Origin: Bursaphelenchus xylophilus
Lineage: Eukaryota > Nematoda > Chromadorea > Rhabditida > Aphelenchoididae
Length of the DNA: 64,000 nucleotides
Reading direction: 5' to 3'
Assembly (NCBI GenBank): GCA_904066235.2
Contig: CAJFCV020000002.1
Location: 6,510,001-6,574,000 of the forward strand
Below are positions 1-10,882 of the stretch, piece by piece. A program made the translations under genes and the position numbers. The notes beneath the pieces are model-generated. The model did no database searches. It saw only the letters and a list, made by a program, of their open reading frames with translations, and was not told where the DNA came from. Numbering within the stretch: the first letter of the stretch is position 1; each line of letters begins with the position of its first letter.

Positions 1-3000
1 TGCAGAAGGCCAATGTCCGGTTTGGAGAGAGCCAATGGCCTCGGGGAAGTCCATTAGTCCAAAATAAAAACGAGGATCGGAGTACGGCCTTCCCCAGTTG
101 CTGCTTTATCCAGCGCTTTCCAAGGTCGGTTCAAGTGTTCTGGAAGTGAATAATACAATTCCGTAAATCCAAATTATTGTTGACTTTGCCCAAACACCTT
201 TCCCGGCCACTTAGTCAGATATCCGAGAAAGGGGAAACTCTCAAATTTCGCCACTATTTCGAATTGCCCCAGAAAAGCCGAAGTTTTCACGTCCAGGGTC
301 ACGACTAAAATAAAGTTTGAGTAAATGACTTGGCCCGTAATCCCCAACCCAAAACAAAAACTTGGGAATTGTCGATCAGAGAGCCTTAAGGCGCCTTAAA
401 ACGTCGTTTTTCAGTCTTAAAGATGTCGCTTTAACTTTTTGGGAATCATTTTTCTTCCCTATTGCAAAATATACGGTCATGGTTGGTTGAATTGTGATTC
501 ATATTAAATCTTACAACCATTTTTCAAATGCAATAGGATTATAAAAAATTAAGAACAGCGTCAAAAAAGAATGCTCAAGAACGTCCCGAGTAGGAGCAAA
601 ACAAGACAAAACAACCAATACTCACGATTTATCCCGATATATCCACATTCAGAAAACTATATTCAGCCACGCAAGGATGTTGAATAAACTTTTGATTACA
701 ATGAAAAGCCGAGACGCTCCGTTGACGTCAGCCCAACAGCCCCACACTTATTGTCCGGATTAACAATTTAAATGAATCATGAGGTGCCTGTCAGAATCCC
801 TGTGACCGCACGGCTTTGTTTGGCAGGAGTCAAATGAGCTGTGGACATCCCCGAGTATCCCTAATAGTCTCGGATCCTTATTTTCCATTTTACTCCATCG
901 GAAAACCGCGGCCCCTTCAGCTGTCATTGTCCAAACCAGTTTCTGCCTCATCTAAATTGATTTAACGATAATTCTGATGATGTAAGAGTGGTTGGGGACT
1001 TCGAAAAGACTGTAGAGAGGGCAGTCACAAGCATCCGAGAACAGGATTATAGGGCTAATACGACCATTCGAGCGGATGATATAACAACATGTCAATAAAA
1101 GGTCGTTTGGAAGAGTATCATGAAAAAAACTTGCAAATGAATAATACAAATATATAAAGACGCCATTAACAACAGTCCTAAAGTCCATCACTAAGTGTCA
1201 TTAAGCCCAAAATATCCGGCCTTCATTCCCCATTCCCCCTGAACACAAGGTCATGACATATTCTTTTCATAAAGTTTCCACTTCTGCAAAAACACTGAAG
1301 ATTTTAGAGATTTTAAAGAAAGTTGTTGGGTTGGCACGGTATTAAAGAGAGCTTGTCAAAGGCCGGAACAGAAGGACTCGTTTTCTCATGAATAGCATCA
1401 ATTACGGTGAATAAAGAAGAGTAAGCAAGAACATGTTGTTCCGGCGATATTTTTGGTACTTCCGAAAGCCAAAAGTCCACAACTCCGAGACATTGTTCCC
1501 CCGTCCCAAATGGTTAGAAACTTAGGCGCTCGAGCAAGTTCAATAAGTCACATCAGATGCCGAACATTGCGTGGGCTCCCGAGATTAGCATATATTTGGG
1601 TTGGCCACAAAGACAGGCAGGGCCCGGAAGAAAAATAAAGAAACTTCATGCGCGCTCGATAAAAATATGAGAGAGAATGGGAATCGGGATCTCTGGCTCC
1701 CGACCCTCAATCCATGGAATTCAAATGCCCCTGAGGGCATCAATGGATCTAAATGAAGAAAAACAAGTTTGCGGGAATAAAGGTTACCTACATCTGCAAC
1801 CTCAACCAATAAGAGCACACAGTATGAAACAGAAGACAAAAGTCTCCCGCACCTCATTAATTTCAGGCTTAAATTATGGGCCGCGAGGATGGCCGTAAAA
1901 AACTTCGTCACAAAGGCGGAAATATAACAAATGGAGCGACATGTCATCTCGGAATCCTTTCTTTATTAAATCACAAATGTTTTAAACATTCCAAAAACTC
2001 CCGAGGGCCCCGGCGAGGGAGAATACAGTCGTAGAACGGCACATAAAAGTAATCGTATGCTTTATCCTAATCCCCCTCTGAAGGGATGCACCGGACTGAA
2101 AGTGTGGGTCCGACCAGTCGAGCGTGACCAAAAAGGAAGAGCTGCCTCTGTTTCTGACGCCTTTTCTTAATCAACTGACATCTCCATCTGGCCTTGCTTG
2201 TTATTACACGGAAATTACTTAAAAAATTATAAAAAAGATCAACCGTGGCCAGATTAGAAAACCTAAATTGTTTCCAGAGACAACTCTGCTCATACAGAGG
2301 ATTAAATAAAGGCGACATTTTGGGATTACCGTGATGATATCGAAGGTCCGAATTAAACTTTCATCCGCTTAACACTTTTGTAAGTGCAAGATGATGCAAG
2401 GGGTTGTTTAATGAGTGGTAAAAGAAGGGTTTGCTAGTTGTTATGAAAGCCGCGGGTACCCAGTACACATTCCGTATGCAAGTAACAGCGCACGGAATTC
2501 ATTTGGCCAATTTGTGATTCAAAAGTGCAAGTTTGTCAGAGTCCAAAAGCCATCTTTTTTGCATTCCCGGGATTCAAGATATTTGTGCTTTATCCCCGAA
2601 TTAGACGCTCGACAATTAAAGATGCCCAACTCTCACTTATGCAAAATATTTAAGTGGTTCATAACACTCGAAAAACATATATCTGAACCTTTCAACAATT
2701 CGAAAGGAAAAGAAGATCTAACTCGAAAAAAGAGACAAACTTAAGTTTGCACGCTTCTGATGGAAGTAGGAATTTGATTGATACATGCATTTCAGAGCAG
2801 GCCTAGGGCTACAAGCTTCTATTCATGTCTAGATCTTTGTCGCCAATTCTTTTTCAGAACAAAGTAATTCTAACTGCACGCTCAATAGACGGAAAACAAA
2901 AACTGTAACTTTTTTGTTCCAAGTTGTTGAGGCGTGGGTGGGTAAGCAGAGGTGGGAGAGTGGCCCGACGTGGAAATGGTGCAGCCAAGACGAGATTCGC

Positions 3001-5867
3001 TTCAGCGCCCAATAACGAGCCGAGCAGCAACGGCAGGAAGCCGGTGCTCGAATTAATTTATGACACCTCCAGAGACTGTCGTTATATTAAAATTTAATTC
3101 GGAAACGGAAATAAAGAAGCCGGAACTCGGCTCCGAGAACGGAATTCAAAGTTTCGTTAAAGTTTGAGCGGCCGAAAGAAAGACCGCGAGGCGCTGCAGA
3201 ACAATGGGATTACAGCGACAGACATCCGCGATATAACAGAAAACGTCCGAAACGAACACCTCTCTGATGAAAAATAGGAATCGCCATAACAAAAATGCCT
3301 TTACAGTTTGCACAAAAAAGACGAGAGCAAGAAACGGCGAGCTCTAATCCAGGCTTTCAAGCACACAAATTGAGATTAGAAATGATTAAAAAATATTTAA
3401 TGAAGGCTCGCTTTCACTGGACGAACGGAAAGGCCAAAGAAATCAGAAAGAAGAAGGACGTGCACTCTTTACATCTTCGATCGGCATGTGTAATGAAGAA
3501 GAAACGGAAGTTTCCGGCAATTATGGACAAAGAGACCTAAACCAACGCGTTTACGAGATGTCATGACAATCCCATGAAAAACAACAACAGCTCCTTAAAC
3601 AGACTCATTCCCAAGTCATAATTATAATAATAAAAGTACCCGCAAGACTTGGATGTCTTATAAAATAACAGAGAAGCCAACAATTACATGTTTTGAAGGC
3701 CTCCTCTTTCAACACGTAACCCTAAGCCTTTTCCGGTGTATCTCATGTCAGGATGTAATTTTAATATATTCCCAAGAATCCAGCGATTTGTAGATTTTAA
3801 CTCTTACAATTGACTCCAAAAACCAATCGGTATATCTTTATTTGAGGTCTACAGTACCCAAATTAATGTGAAGAGAATTGTCGGCAAATAAATAAGTACT
3901 CTCCTTAAGGACCGAGCAAAAATAAAAGTTGGCCCACCAAACTTCCGAGGACATTTGCATAATAAATGGGACGAAAACAATTCATCGGGAAGTTACATCA
4001 GAGGGGTGAGTCAAAGGCACATTGGACAAATACTACAAAGTACAGTAGGACTAAATTATGACTCGAATCCGAGACCTGTCTGAGAGCCCTTGTCGCCGAG
4101 AATGCCTCCCGTATTTATTTGGCACCTAAACTTGGGAATGGCGGGAAAGGAGAGAAGAATAGCCAAGGGCATTCAAATCGGGCCGGAAGAACGGGCAAAA
4201 CAATCCGACCGAACCTGGGCATCGACCCGAATCTGAGGCCAGAGGGTCTTAATCAAATTGGAGGCTTTTAGGACACTTCCGAAGGGCCTTTAAAGCAAAC
4301 ACCATGACTGACTAAGCCAATTGAGAAGGTACACGAGGCGCGGACATCTAATTGCGACGCGAATTCGGGCTTCCTGGTGAATAAGGGGGCAGGCCGGGGA
4401 TTTTATTTATCATAACAACGATTTCCCAAAGAATATTTTCCCAGCCATTACCACTTGTTCTGCTGGGTACCTCTCGAGAAGAAGGGGCCATCAGAAACCA
4501 TCTGAAGAGATGTCCTTTGGACCATAAACAAAAACATACTGTAATCAGGTTAGGGTGACGATAGGACAAGCGTGAACGGGGCTAGCAGGAGCATACGACA
4601 ACAACCAAAAGCCCCTTCAGATATCCGAGGCCTGACCTTATTTACCAGTAATCTCTAGCATTCCCTTTATCCGGCCTGGAATAAACACAGCTAACCTGAT
4701 TTACTTTACTTTCTTCCTATCTTAACTCATCACTCTGCGACTATAGCGTTTACCGTAATCCCAAACCAACTACAAAAACAGTTATTGGACCCTGGACGCC
4801 GCGATTATTATAGAGACGCCGACTTAATTTGATTTGAATCTAATTTCAATAAATCTGGGCTGAACAAAAGCTGACGTCGACGAGCCGGAATCTCAAACAG
4901 ACCCGCGCCGAAAAGAATGAATAGAGCCCCAGCTGCCATCTTCTTATCCTCAAGCTCGAGATCTTGACCCTGAGTCGCGACTTCAGAGACCATGTTTGCA
5001 GACCTCGAGTGGGGATCTCGGTAGGAAACGTTGGTTGCCCTGCAGCTAAGAACAAAAGAAGTCTAAAAAATGAATGAATCCTGGAGAAGCCGGCTTCGGA
5101 GACGACGTCAGTCTAAGGACGGTCACCTGGCCTACAGGGGGTGGGCAGAAGTTGGGCCGGATGAGAAGACCGGCTAAGTGCTTCTGACAGCTTAATTTCT
5201 TCTATTCAGGCCTGTCAAGCCGGTTTGGTCCGCAAATAAACGAAATCTAAAATTACTCAATAAATAGCGACAAATTTGCAAATGGTTACCAATTCGAAAA
5301 CCTCGTGGGATTTCTGATTGATCCGAGGAAGCCCCCAAGAAGAGTCGGTTCATTTATTCGTCGCCGTCTTCCCAGACGTACAAGCCCTGAATCTACAAAC
5401 TCTCTCCAGTCCCACGAACTAAACAAAGCGCCTGAGGGCCTGGAGGAAAGATTAGTTGATTTCAACCCCCGACCCCATTCATGAAGTCCTTATTCCCGGA
5501 AGAACAATTAAATAGGGCCGTAAACAAACACTCCTATTGGTACTCTTGTCTCGATTCTCAACTCGGCATCCCTTGCCAGTCAAGTACCATCTGGTACCAT
5601 TAATAAAGTCATGAAGCAAGCTCTTCTCCAACCCACCATTTCCGGTTACTAATTAATTTCATTACTCAGAAATGGAAAGAACTGATTCCAGATCTGTTTC
5701 TATTTTAATTCCTATATCTTAATTGCATAGAGGGCAATTACAATTTGATTAAAGCTCAGAAATGTGTATCCTGCCAGTAGGGAAGTAGAGAAGGTATCGG
5801 GGAGCGACAATTGGGAAAACTGAAAGATATGCATTATTTTTTGCAGGTAAGTTTCGAAGTCGCGATT
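1..5867. other. Long gene-poor stretch at left edge
   Basis: I find no reading frame with family similarity, signal peptide or a convincing chain of splice sites on either strand. The longest open frames (for example 3295-3540 plus and 2415-2744 plus) are basic, composition-driven and not joined to other exons. Base composition is even and non-repetitive, so this may be intergenic DNA or part of a very large intron of a gene lying to the left. Nothing here resembles an RNA gene that I can recognise. Confidence 0.5.
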
Positions 5868-5869
5868 AG

Positions 5870-5914
5870 TATACCCGGGTATATACCCGGGAATATACCC
5901 CGGGTATATACCCC
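5870..5914. repeat. Short palindromic CCCGGG-rich repeat block
   Basis: Three near-identical units combining TATA and CCCGGG follow one another, each itself palindromic. The block lies immediately left of the fold-back element cluster. It could be a hairpin-forming or unstable simple repeat; no function can be assigned from sequence alone. Confidence 0.7.
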
Positions 5915-6055
5915 GTCCGAACCCTACTGATCAGCGGTTCCGCATAGAAAAAAAGTAAAATTCAGACAAAATAAACATGATTTTTGAAATCGGCACCCTC
6001 GAGAACCCCTAAATCGAATATTTTTAGAAAAAAATCCAAAAATTATTTTTTACAC

Positions 6056-6692
6056 TACAGGGTCTTACAAAAAACGTGAAGGAAAGTGGAAGGCTGTAAC
6101 TTCCGGCGGAGGCGGCGCAGAGACTTCGTATTTGAAATATGTATTTTTAAAAGACATAAGTTTTTGTCTACTAAATAACAAGCTATTAGAGTGCAAACTG
6201 AGGTAGCTATGACCTTCTGAAGTAGAGGCATCTCTACCCCGAAAACCAGGGTTTTTTCGGTTAAAAATGATCGAGAAATTTCGGACTTTTTCGGTTGAAA
6301 ATTACCAGGAAATGTCGGATTTTATGGGGTTTCTTGATATAGTCTTTAAGAAAACGTGCATAATTTGCAAGTGTTGGCACTTTCCTCATATTTTTCAACA
6401 TCAACCATATCGAAACCCCCCCAAAAAATCCGACATTTCCTGGTGATTTTCAACCGAAAAAGTCCGAAATTTCTCGATCATTTTCAACCGAAAAACCCCT
6501 GGTTTTCGGGGTAGAGATGCCTCTACTTCAGAAGGTCGTAGCGACCTCAGTTTGCACTCTAAAAGCTTGTTATTTCGTAGACAAAAACTTATGTCTTTTA
6601 AAAATACATATTTCAAATACGAAGTCTCTGCGCCGCCTCCGCCAGGAGTTACAGCCTTCCACTTTCCTTCACGTTTTTTGTAAGACCCTGTA
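6056..6692. mobile_element. Fold-back (MITE-like) element with TA target duplications
   Basis: The left half (about 6058-6340) and right half (about 6405-6690) are near-perfect reverse complements around a short centre. Both ends begin with CAGGGTCTTACAAAAAACGT when read inward, and each is flanked by TA (6056-6057 and 6691-6692). Terminal CAGGG plus TA duplication is the pattern of non-autonomous Tc1/mariner-superfamily elements. No transposase frame is present; the open frame on the minus strand is just the inverted arm. The element sits inside a zone of short dispersed repeats. Confidence 0.8.
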
Positions 6693-7519
6693 CATGATGT
6701 TCCAAGAATCATGGAAAAAAACTATTCATTAATAACTTTATGCTCAATGGTCCAATCCGAAAATTTTTTTCGCATTTTACAGGAAAGCCTTGGAGTTTTT
6801 AGAATCAAGAAAAAAAATTTTTCTTTTATCGGCGGAGACTTCCGTAATCCGCCTTGAATTCGGCGGAGTGTTTTTTAACAAATGAGGCTCTAAATTGTTG
6901 TATGTGTAAAGAAAACGGGCGGAAAAAGATCCAGAAGATATAAAATGACATTTATTTCAAATTTTTGTGGTTTGGCGGAGATTTTACTGCATACAATTTT
7001 TCTTCGACTTCGGAGGGCCAAACCTGGCTAAAACCTAAACGTAGGGTATACCTAGTGGCATAGCGCCTAAATACGACTACAAGTCGCGCCATAAAGTCCT
7101 GACCCATTTATACAGTGCGTTTTTGTTTTTCTTTCGCGATACTATGTAGTACCAGCACCTTCGAAAACCCCTAAATCCAGTATTTTTGAAAAATTTTCAA
7201 AAAATTACTACTTAATAGTAGTAAAAAAATTAACAACTAGAAAAAATGAGCATGATTTTCGAAATCAGCGCCCTCGAAAACCCCTAAATCGAGTATTTAT
7301 GAAAAAAATCAAAAATTATTACTTTACAGTACTACTTAAGAAAAAAAGTAAGAATCAAAAAAAATGAATGTCATTTTCGAAATGAGCACCCTCGATTATT
7401 CTAATTTCGACATTTGCATCAAAAAAGTAATACTTTTCGGTTTCCCCAATCGTCCCAGTTCCACCGAGCACAACGTTATTAATGAATAGTTTTTTTCATA
7501 ACTCTTGGAGCACCCTGTA
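6691..7519. mobile_element. Second degenerate terminal-inverted-repeat element
   Basis: The sequence from 6691 reads inward with a stretch related to TCCAAGAATCATGGAAAAAA, and the reverse complement of the stretch ending at 7519 gives nearly the same about 60-bp series, ending in GTACAGGGTG. This is a diverged terminal inverted repeat pair about 830 bp apart. The left terminus abuts the TA at the right edge of the fold-back element at 6056-6692, suggesting one inserted at the tip of the other. No transposase is recognisable. Confidence 0.6.
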
Positions 7520-8611
7520 CTACTCAAGAAAAAAGTCAAAATCAGAAAAATTAACATGATTTTTGAAATCTACGCCTCCGATTACCCTGTTTTTGACATT
7601 TTCGGGCAAACGTCGAAAGAGACCCCCGAATCGGGGGTCTCTTTCAACTCGGGGTCTTTTTCGAAGGAAACCCTCACATGCAAGACAAATATTTAATATT
7701 TTTTATTTTCCCCAATTGACGACGTTCCGAAGGTATCATAAATCTGAGGACTGACAATTATCTCAAAAAACTGCCAAATACAACCACTCTACCCGGCTAC
7801 TACAACCATAAGCATTTCCTATTACTACGCATTCTGCAAAACGATGACACTTAGAGCTACAAAAAAAAGTTCGTTTAAGTTTGTTCGGGATTGATAAATA
7901 ATATAATAATCTTTCAGGAATGTAATTGAAAATACGAGATGAAAAAACTAAAAACTATTTGTTTATCCATCGAGGGCTGATTATAGAAGACCAATTGTTC
8001 GAAGAGAAATAACAGTAGAAAATACAATGGAACACACCAAAGATCGACTTCCCACAGAGAATTTATATCAACTTTTTTGACAAAAACATTGAACATTCGA
8101 GGGAAAGACTTGGCTCATAAGAGAAAAACATGACTCAGATCTAGTATATTTTATAGATCTAATAAAATGCTGTAATTACGGAATAACAACTCAGAGATAG
8201 AGAAAGTTGCAATTAGATCCTACATTCTGTTTACGGAGAAACAAAAAGTTTTTGCGACCAAATATTATAGAATCGGCGGAATTGGCCTCATTGTTTCCAA
8301 AGAGAAGACTGACACGCCATCTTTCAATATCACTATTGTTTTTACAGTCTTATTTTTGGTCAGTAGTCTCTTCTTTCTGCGATTATAAATTTTATTTCAC
8401 TTCTTTTTTTGGGCATGATACTACCCATTCGTACAACCTTTTAACGTATTCAAATTCTGATTCCGATGGAGTAACATGACGTCCGCTGGGATAATGGGTG
8501 GGTGTCGAGGAGTCGGCTCTTTTGCTGATTAAATCTTTTGTTGGCCGATCCTTAAAAGGCCAGTCCAGGCAAAAAGGCGACTCCATTCGTTGGTTGTCGC
8601 TACAGAATCCA
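7520..8611. other. Upstream region of the flp-27-like gene, no gene seen
   Basis: AT-rich sequence with no supported exon. An open frame runs into the signal-peptide exon at 8612 but its upstream part lacks any family feature. TACAG at 8601-8605 just before the start codon could be a splice acceptor for a 5' leader or trans-spliced leader. Promoter elements cannot be identified with confidence. Confidence 0.4.
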
Positions 8612-9729
8612 ATGGCAGCCAAATCTATGATTCTGATGACCTTGTGTGTGCTTGGCCTAATAACTATGGAGCAAGTACAGGCCTACCCTCGAGAGATCAA
8701 CCTCGCCCGGAGAGACAGCGATCTCGACAGTCTCGCTAGCGAATTCAAATTCAAAGGCGGACGGATGCGGTAAGCGAGAAATAATTGCACTGTGCTGAGC
8801 TCCAAAACACATTCCCTCCGCGAAACAGAAATTATTTTATCAGTTTGTCGGGAAAATAGTGGCTTCGAATCACCCATTATCGATTTGTGACGGCTAGCTG
8901 CAGATGGAAATTTTGTGCGCGAATGTACCCTTTTTCGACGAGGCGAAACATTTTGCTGCGACGACCCCCACTATTTTCCCGACAGACTGATAAAACACGG
9001 TTTCTGAGTATCAGTCGCAGATACAGGAAAAAAAATTTTGATATTTTTGTTTCAAAATTTCCGGAGGCATATTGTACATTTTTTGCCCAGTTCTGCCGTT
9101 AGCCTACCGTAATTTAGAACAGCACGACCTTACAGCAATAGGGTATCAGTCAAAAATTACTTATCAGAAATGAATAAAATAGGCTTTTTCTGATACGGTT
9201 CAATCGTAATCTTGTAAAATCGGTTCCGTCGCGGAGATTCTCCGTTTTTGCATAAGCGACATGCACTTTCTCGCAACTTTGCCCCAATTTTCTCGCGCGA
9301 CATCTGCGATGAATGCGTCGGGACTTTACGGCGCGACTAGTACTCGATGCAGGGGTTTGCGATGGTGCTGATTTCGAAAATTTTCTGAAATTTTTTTCTC
9401 AAATACTGTAATAAGTTATTTTTTTAATTTTTTTATAAAAATATCACCGAGTTGGAAAAAAATAAAAAAATACTATTTTGTTGTTGTTTTTTGGAACTGT
9501 ACTCATTTACTTGACGCGACTTGACCTATCATTCAGACCAGCCAAGTTCCTGAAGAAATTTGATTGTCCGAGTTTTTTGATAATTTCACCTTTTGAAAAA
9601 GAGTTTTACACTTTGCGAAAAATAATTTTTCGCTTCAGATTTGGAAAGCGTTCGAAGCCGGAGAAAGTGGTTTCGTTGACGGAAGACCCCATGTATTACA
9701 CCGCCGACCGTTACATGTGGCTACAGTAA
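8612..9729 (+). CDS. flp-27: FMRFamide-like neuropeptide precursor, flp-27-like
   Basis: Two exons, 8612-8769 and 9639-9729, give an 82-residue precursor. Residues 1-24 form a signal peptide (MAAKSMILMTLCVLGLITME then VQA). A dibasic site follows in NLARRD, then an acidic spacer. The intron splits an Arg codon in GGRMR, and the second exon restores GGRMRFGKR, a C-terminal RFG amidation signal before a KR cleavage site. Known flp-27 peptides of nematodes end in GGRMRF-amide, which matches exactly; that family identification is from memory. The peptide would be released by dense-core vesicles and act on neuropeptide receptors. The 31-nt spacing of motif and acceptor and the preserved phase make the 869-nt intron secure. 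The C-terminal tail after KR has no second RFamide copy. Confidence 0.88.
8835..8995. repeat. Inverted repeat inside flp-27-like intron
   Basis: A 28-bp arm at 8835-8862 is the near-perfect reverse complement of 8968-8995 (about two mismatches), separated by about 105 bp. It lies early in the 869-nt intron of the neuropeptide gene. It may be a small fold-back element or an RNA hairpin. Confidence 0.65.
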
Positions 9730-9875
9730 TCTTCTTCGCCTCCTTTCGTCTCGACCCCGACTTCAGAAGCCGCGCATCCATAAGACTTCAAAAAACGCCG
9801 TTTTATGCAAATTTTCTTTTGAGCCAGAGTAAATATTGTCTGTAAAATTGGTTGCGTTTACAATCGGTCGTTCAT

Positions 9876-10761
9876 ATGTTGATGATTATCTTTTTTGTTT
9901 TTTTTATCTCCGTTGCTTCAGAAATTTGTTTCAAAGCGACAGGAACCGTAAATAGGTAAGAAAAACGAGGCGAGGATACTGTAGAATGCTACCAAATCGT
10001 TTGAATTTAAATACGAATTTTAGAATAGAGACTTTGACATGCCCTAAGGGGACAAAGCTTAATATGGAGGGGATTACGTTCCCTATGTTCTTAAAATTAA
10101 GAGTAGATCCGGGCCTTTGTGTGGATTCAGACACCGTAATCCAGCTGGATGAATGCCAACTTCGATTGTTTTACTCTTCTGGTCTCCAAATGAATTCAGG
10201 CAATCAAAAAATAACAATTCAAAATATAATTTAGTGAAGCTGAAAGAAACCAATGACGTCACCTTGGTATTCAATGACGGAAAAATAATGGAATCCGAGC
10301 AAATCATCGCCAACTGTACCCCCCAAATCGAGGAATCTGAGATGATTATTCAATTTAAACAGCCTAATCGATGTGTCAGGGAAATCTCAGTGGTAATCAC
10401 TGTTCTTTTGATACTATTTTGCATTGTTTGCTATTATTTGTTTCTCAAAATTACAGAATCTTGTCCTTTAGACCTCCCGATCAGATGAACAAACATTTTC
10501 TCTATTGATCCCGAGGGAATCCACGGCTGGAGATGCTGGAAAGGTAGACGAGGTCACCTTGGAAGTTATCCTTTTAACTTACTTTGCCGTAAATATTATC
10601 ATTTGGTAAGTTATCGTGCATTAAATGCAATAGCGCGTTGTTTAAGGCTTGTATTTTTTGGAATGGTGGTCGCGATTGCATGCATTCTCTGTATAAAACC
10701 TGTGAACGATAACGATGTGACCATAGAAAAAGAAAAGGAGGAAAGGACCGAAGATGTATAA
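9876..10761 (+). CDS. Unrecognised signal-peptide/transmembrane protein
   Basis: I do not recognise the family. A spliced frame starts at 9876 with a hydrophobic leader (MLMIIFFVFFISVASEICFK). Exons 9876-9955, 10024-10181 and from 10235 join in frame through introns of 68 and 53 nt. The lumenal part has paired cysteines (CPKG, LCVDSD, DECQL, NCTPQ, NRCV) followed by a hydrophobic segment (VVITVLLILFCI). A probable further exon set (about 10474-10614 and 10656-10761, with a 41-nt GTAAG...AAG intron) adds a second membrane segment and an acidic tail ending ERTEDV. The junction before 10474 uses a weak GTTTGC donor and is uncertain; without it the protein ends at 10488. Donor at 10182 (GTCTCC) is also weak. 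It is probably a cell-surface or secretory-pathway protein. Confidence 0.55.
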
Positions 10762-10882
10762 GAAGACACGCGGAGCTCTTTATTTTGTGATTATTCGAAT
10801 AATTAAAGCTGTAAAATGCTTTGGAACTCGTAGAAATCAATTAAGTTTTAGCAAAGAGTAATTACATCATAAACATAAAAGA

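Larger units (their letters stand above)
5960..7600. repeat. Dispersed about 75-bp repeat units
   Basis: Units containing a form of CACCCTCGAGAACCCCTAAATC followed by an AAAAATTATT tract occur near 5975-6055, 7150-7215 and 7245-7325, with weaker copies near 7365 and 7550. They flank both inverted-repeat elements and look like remnants of one older repeat that was split by later insertions. Confidence 0.55.

Noticed and set aside
3295..3540. 81-residue basic plus-strand frame
   Set aside because: No similarity, no splice support, and Lys/Arg richness simply follows local A/G composition.
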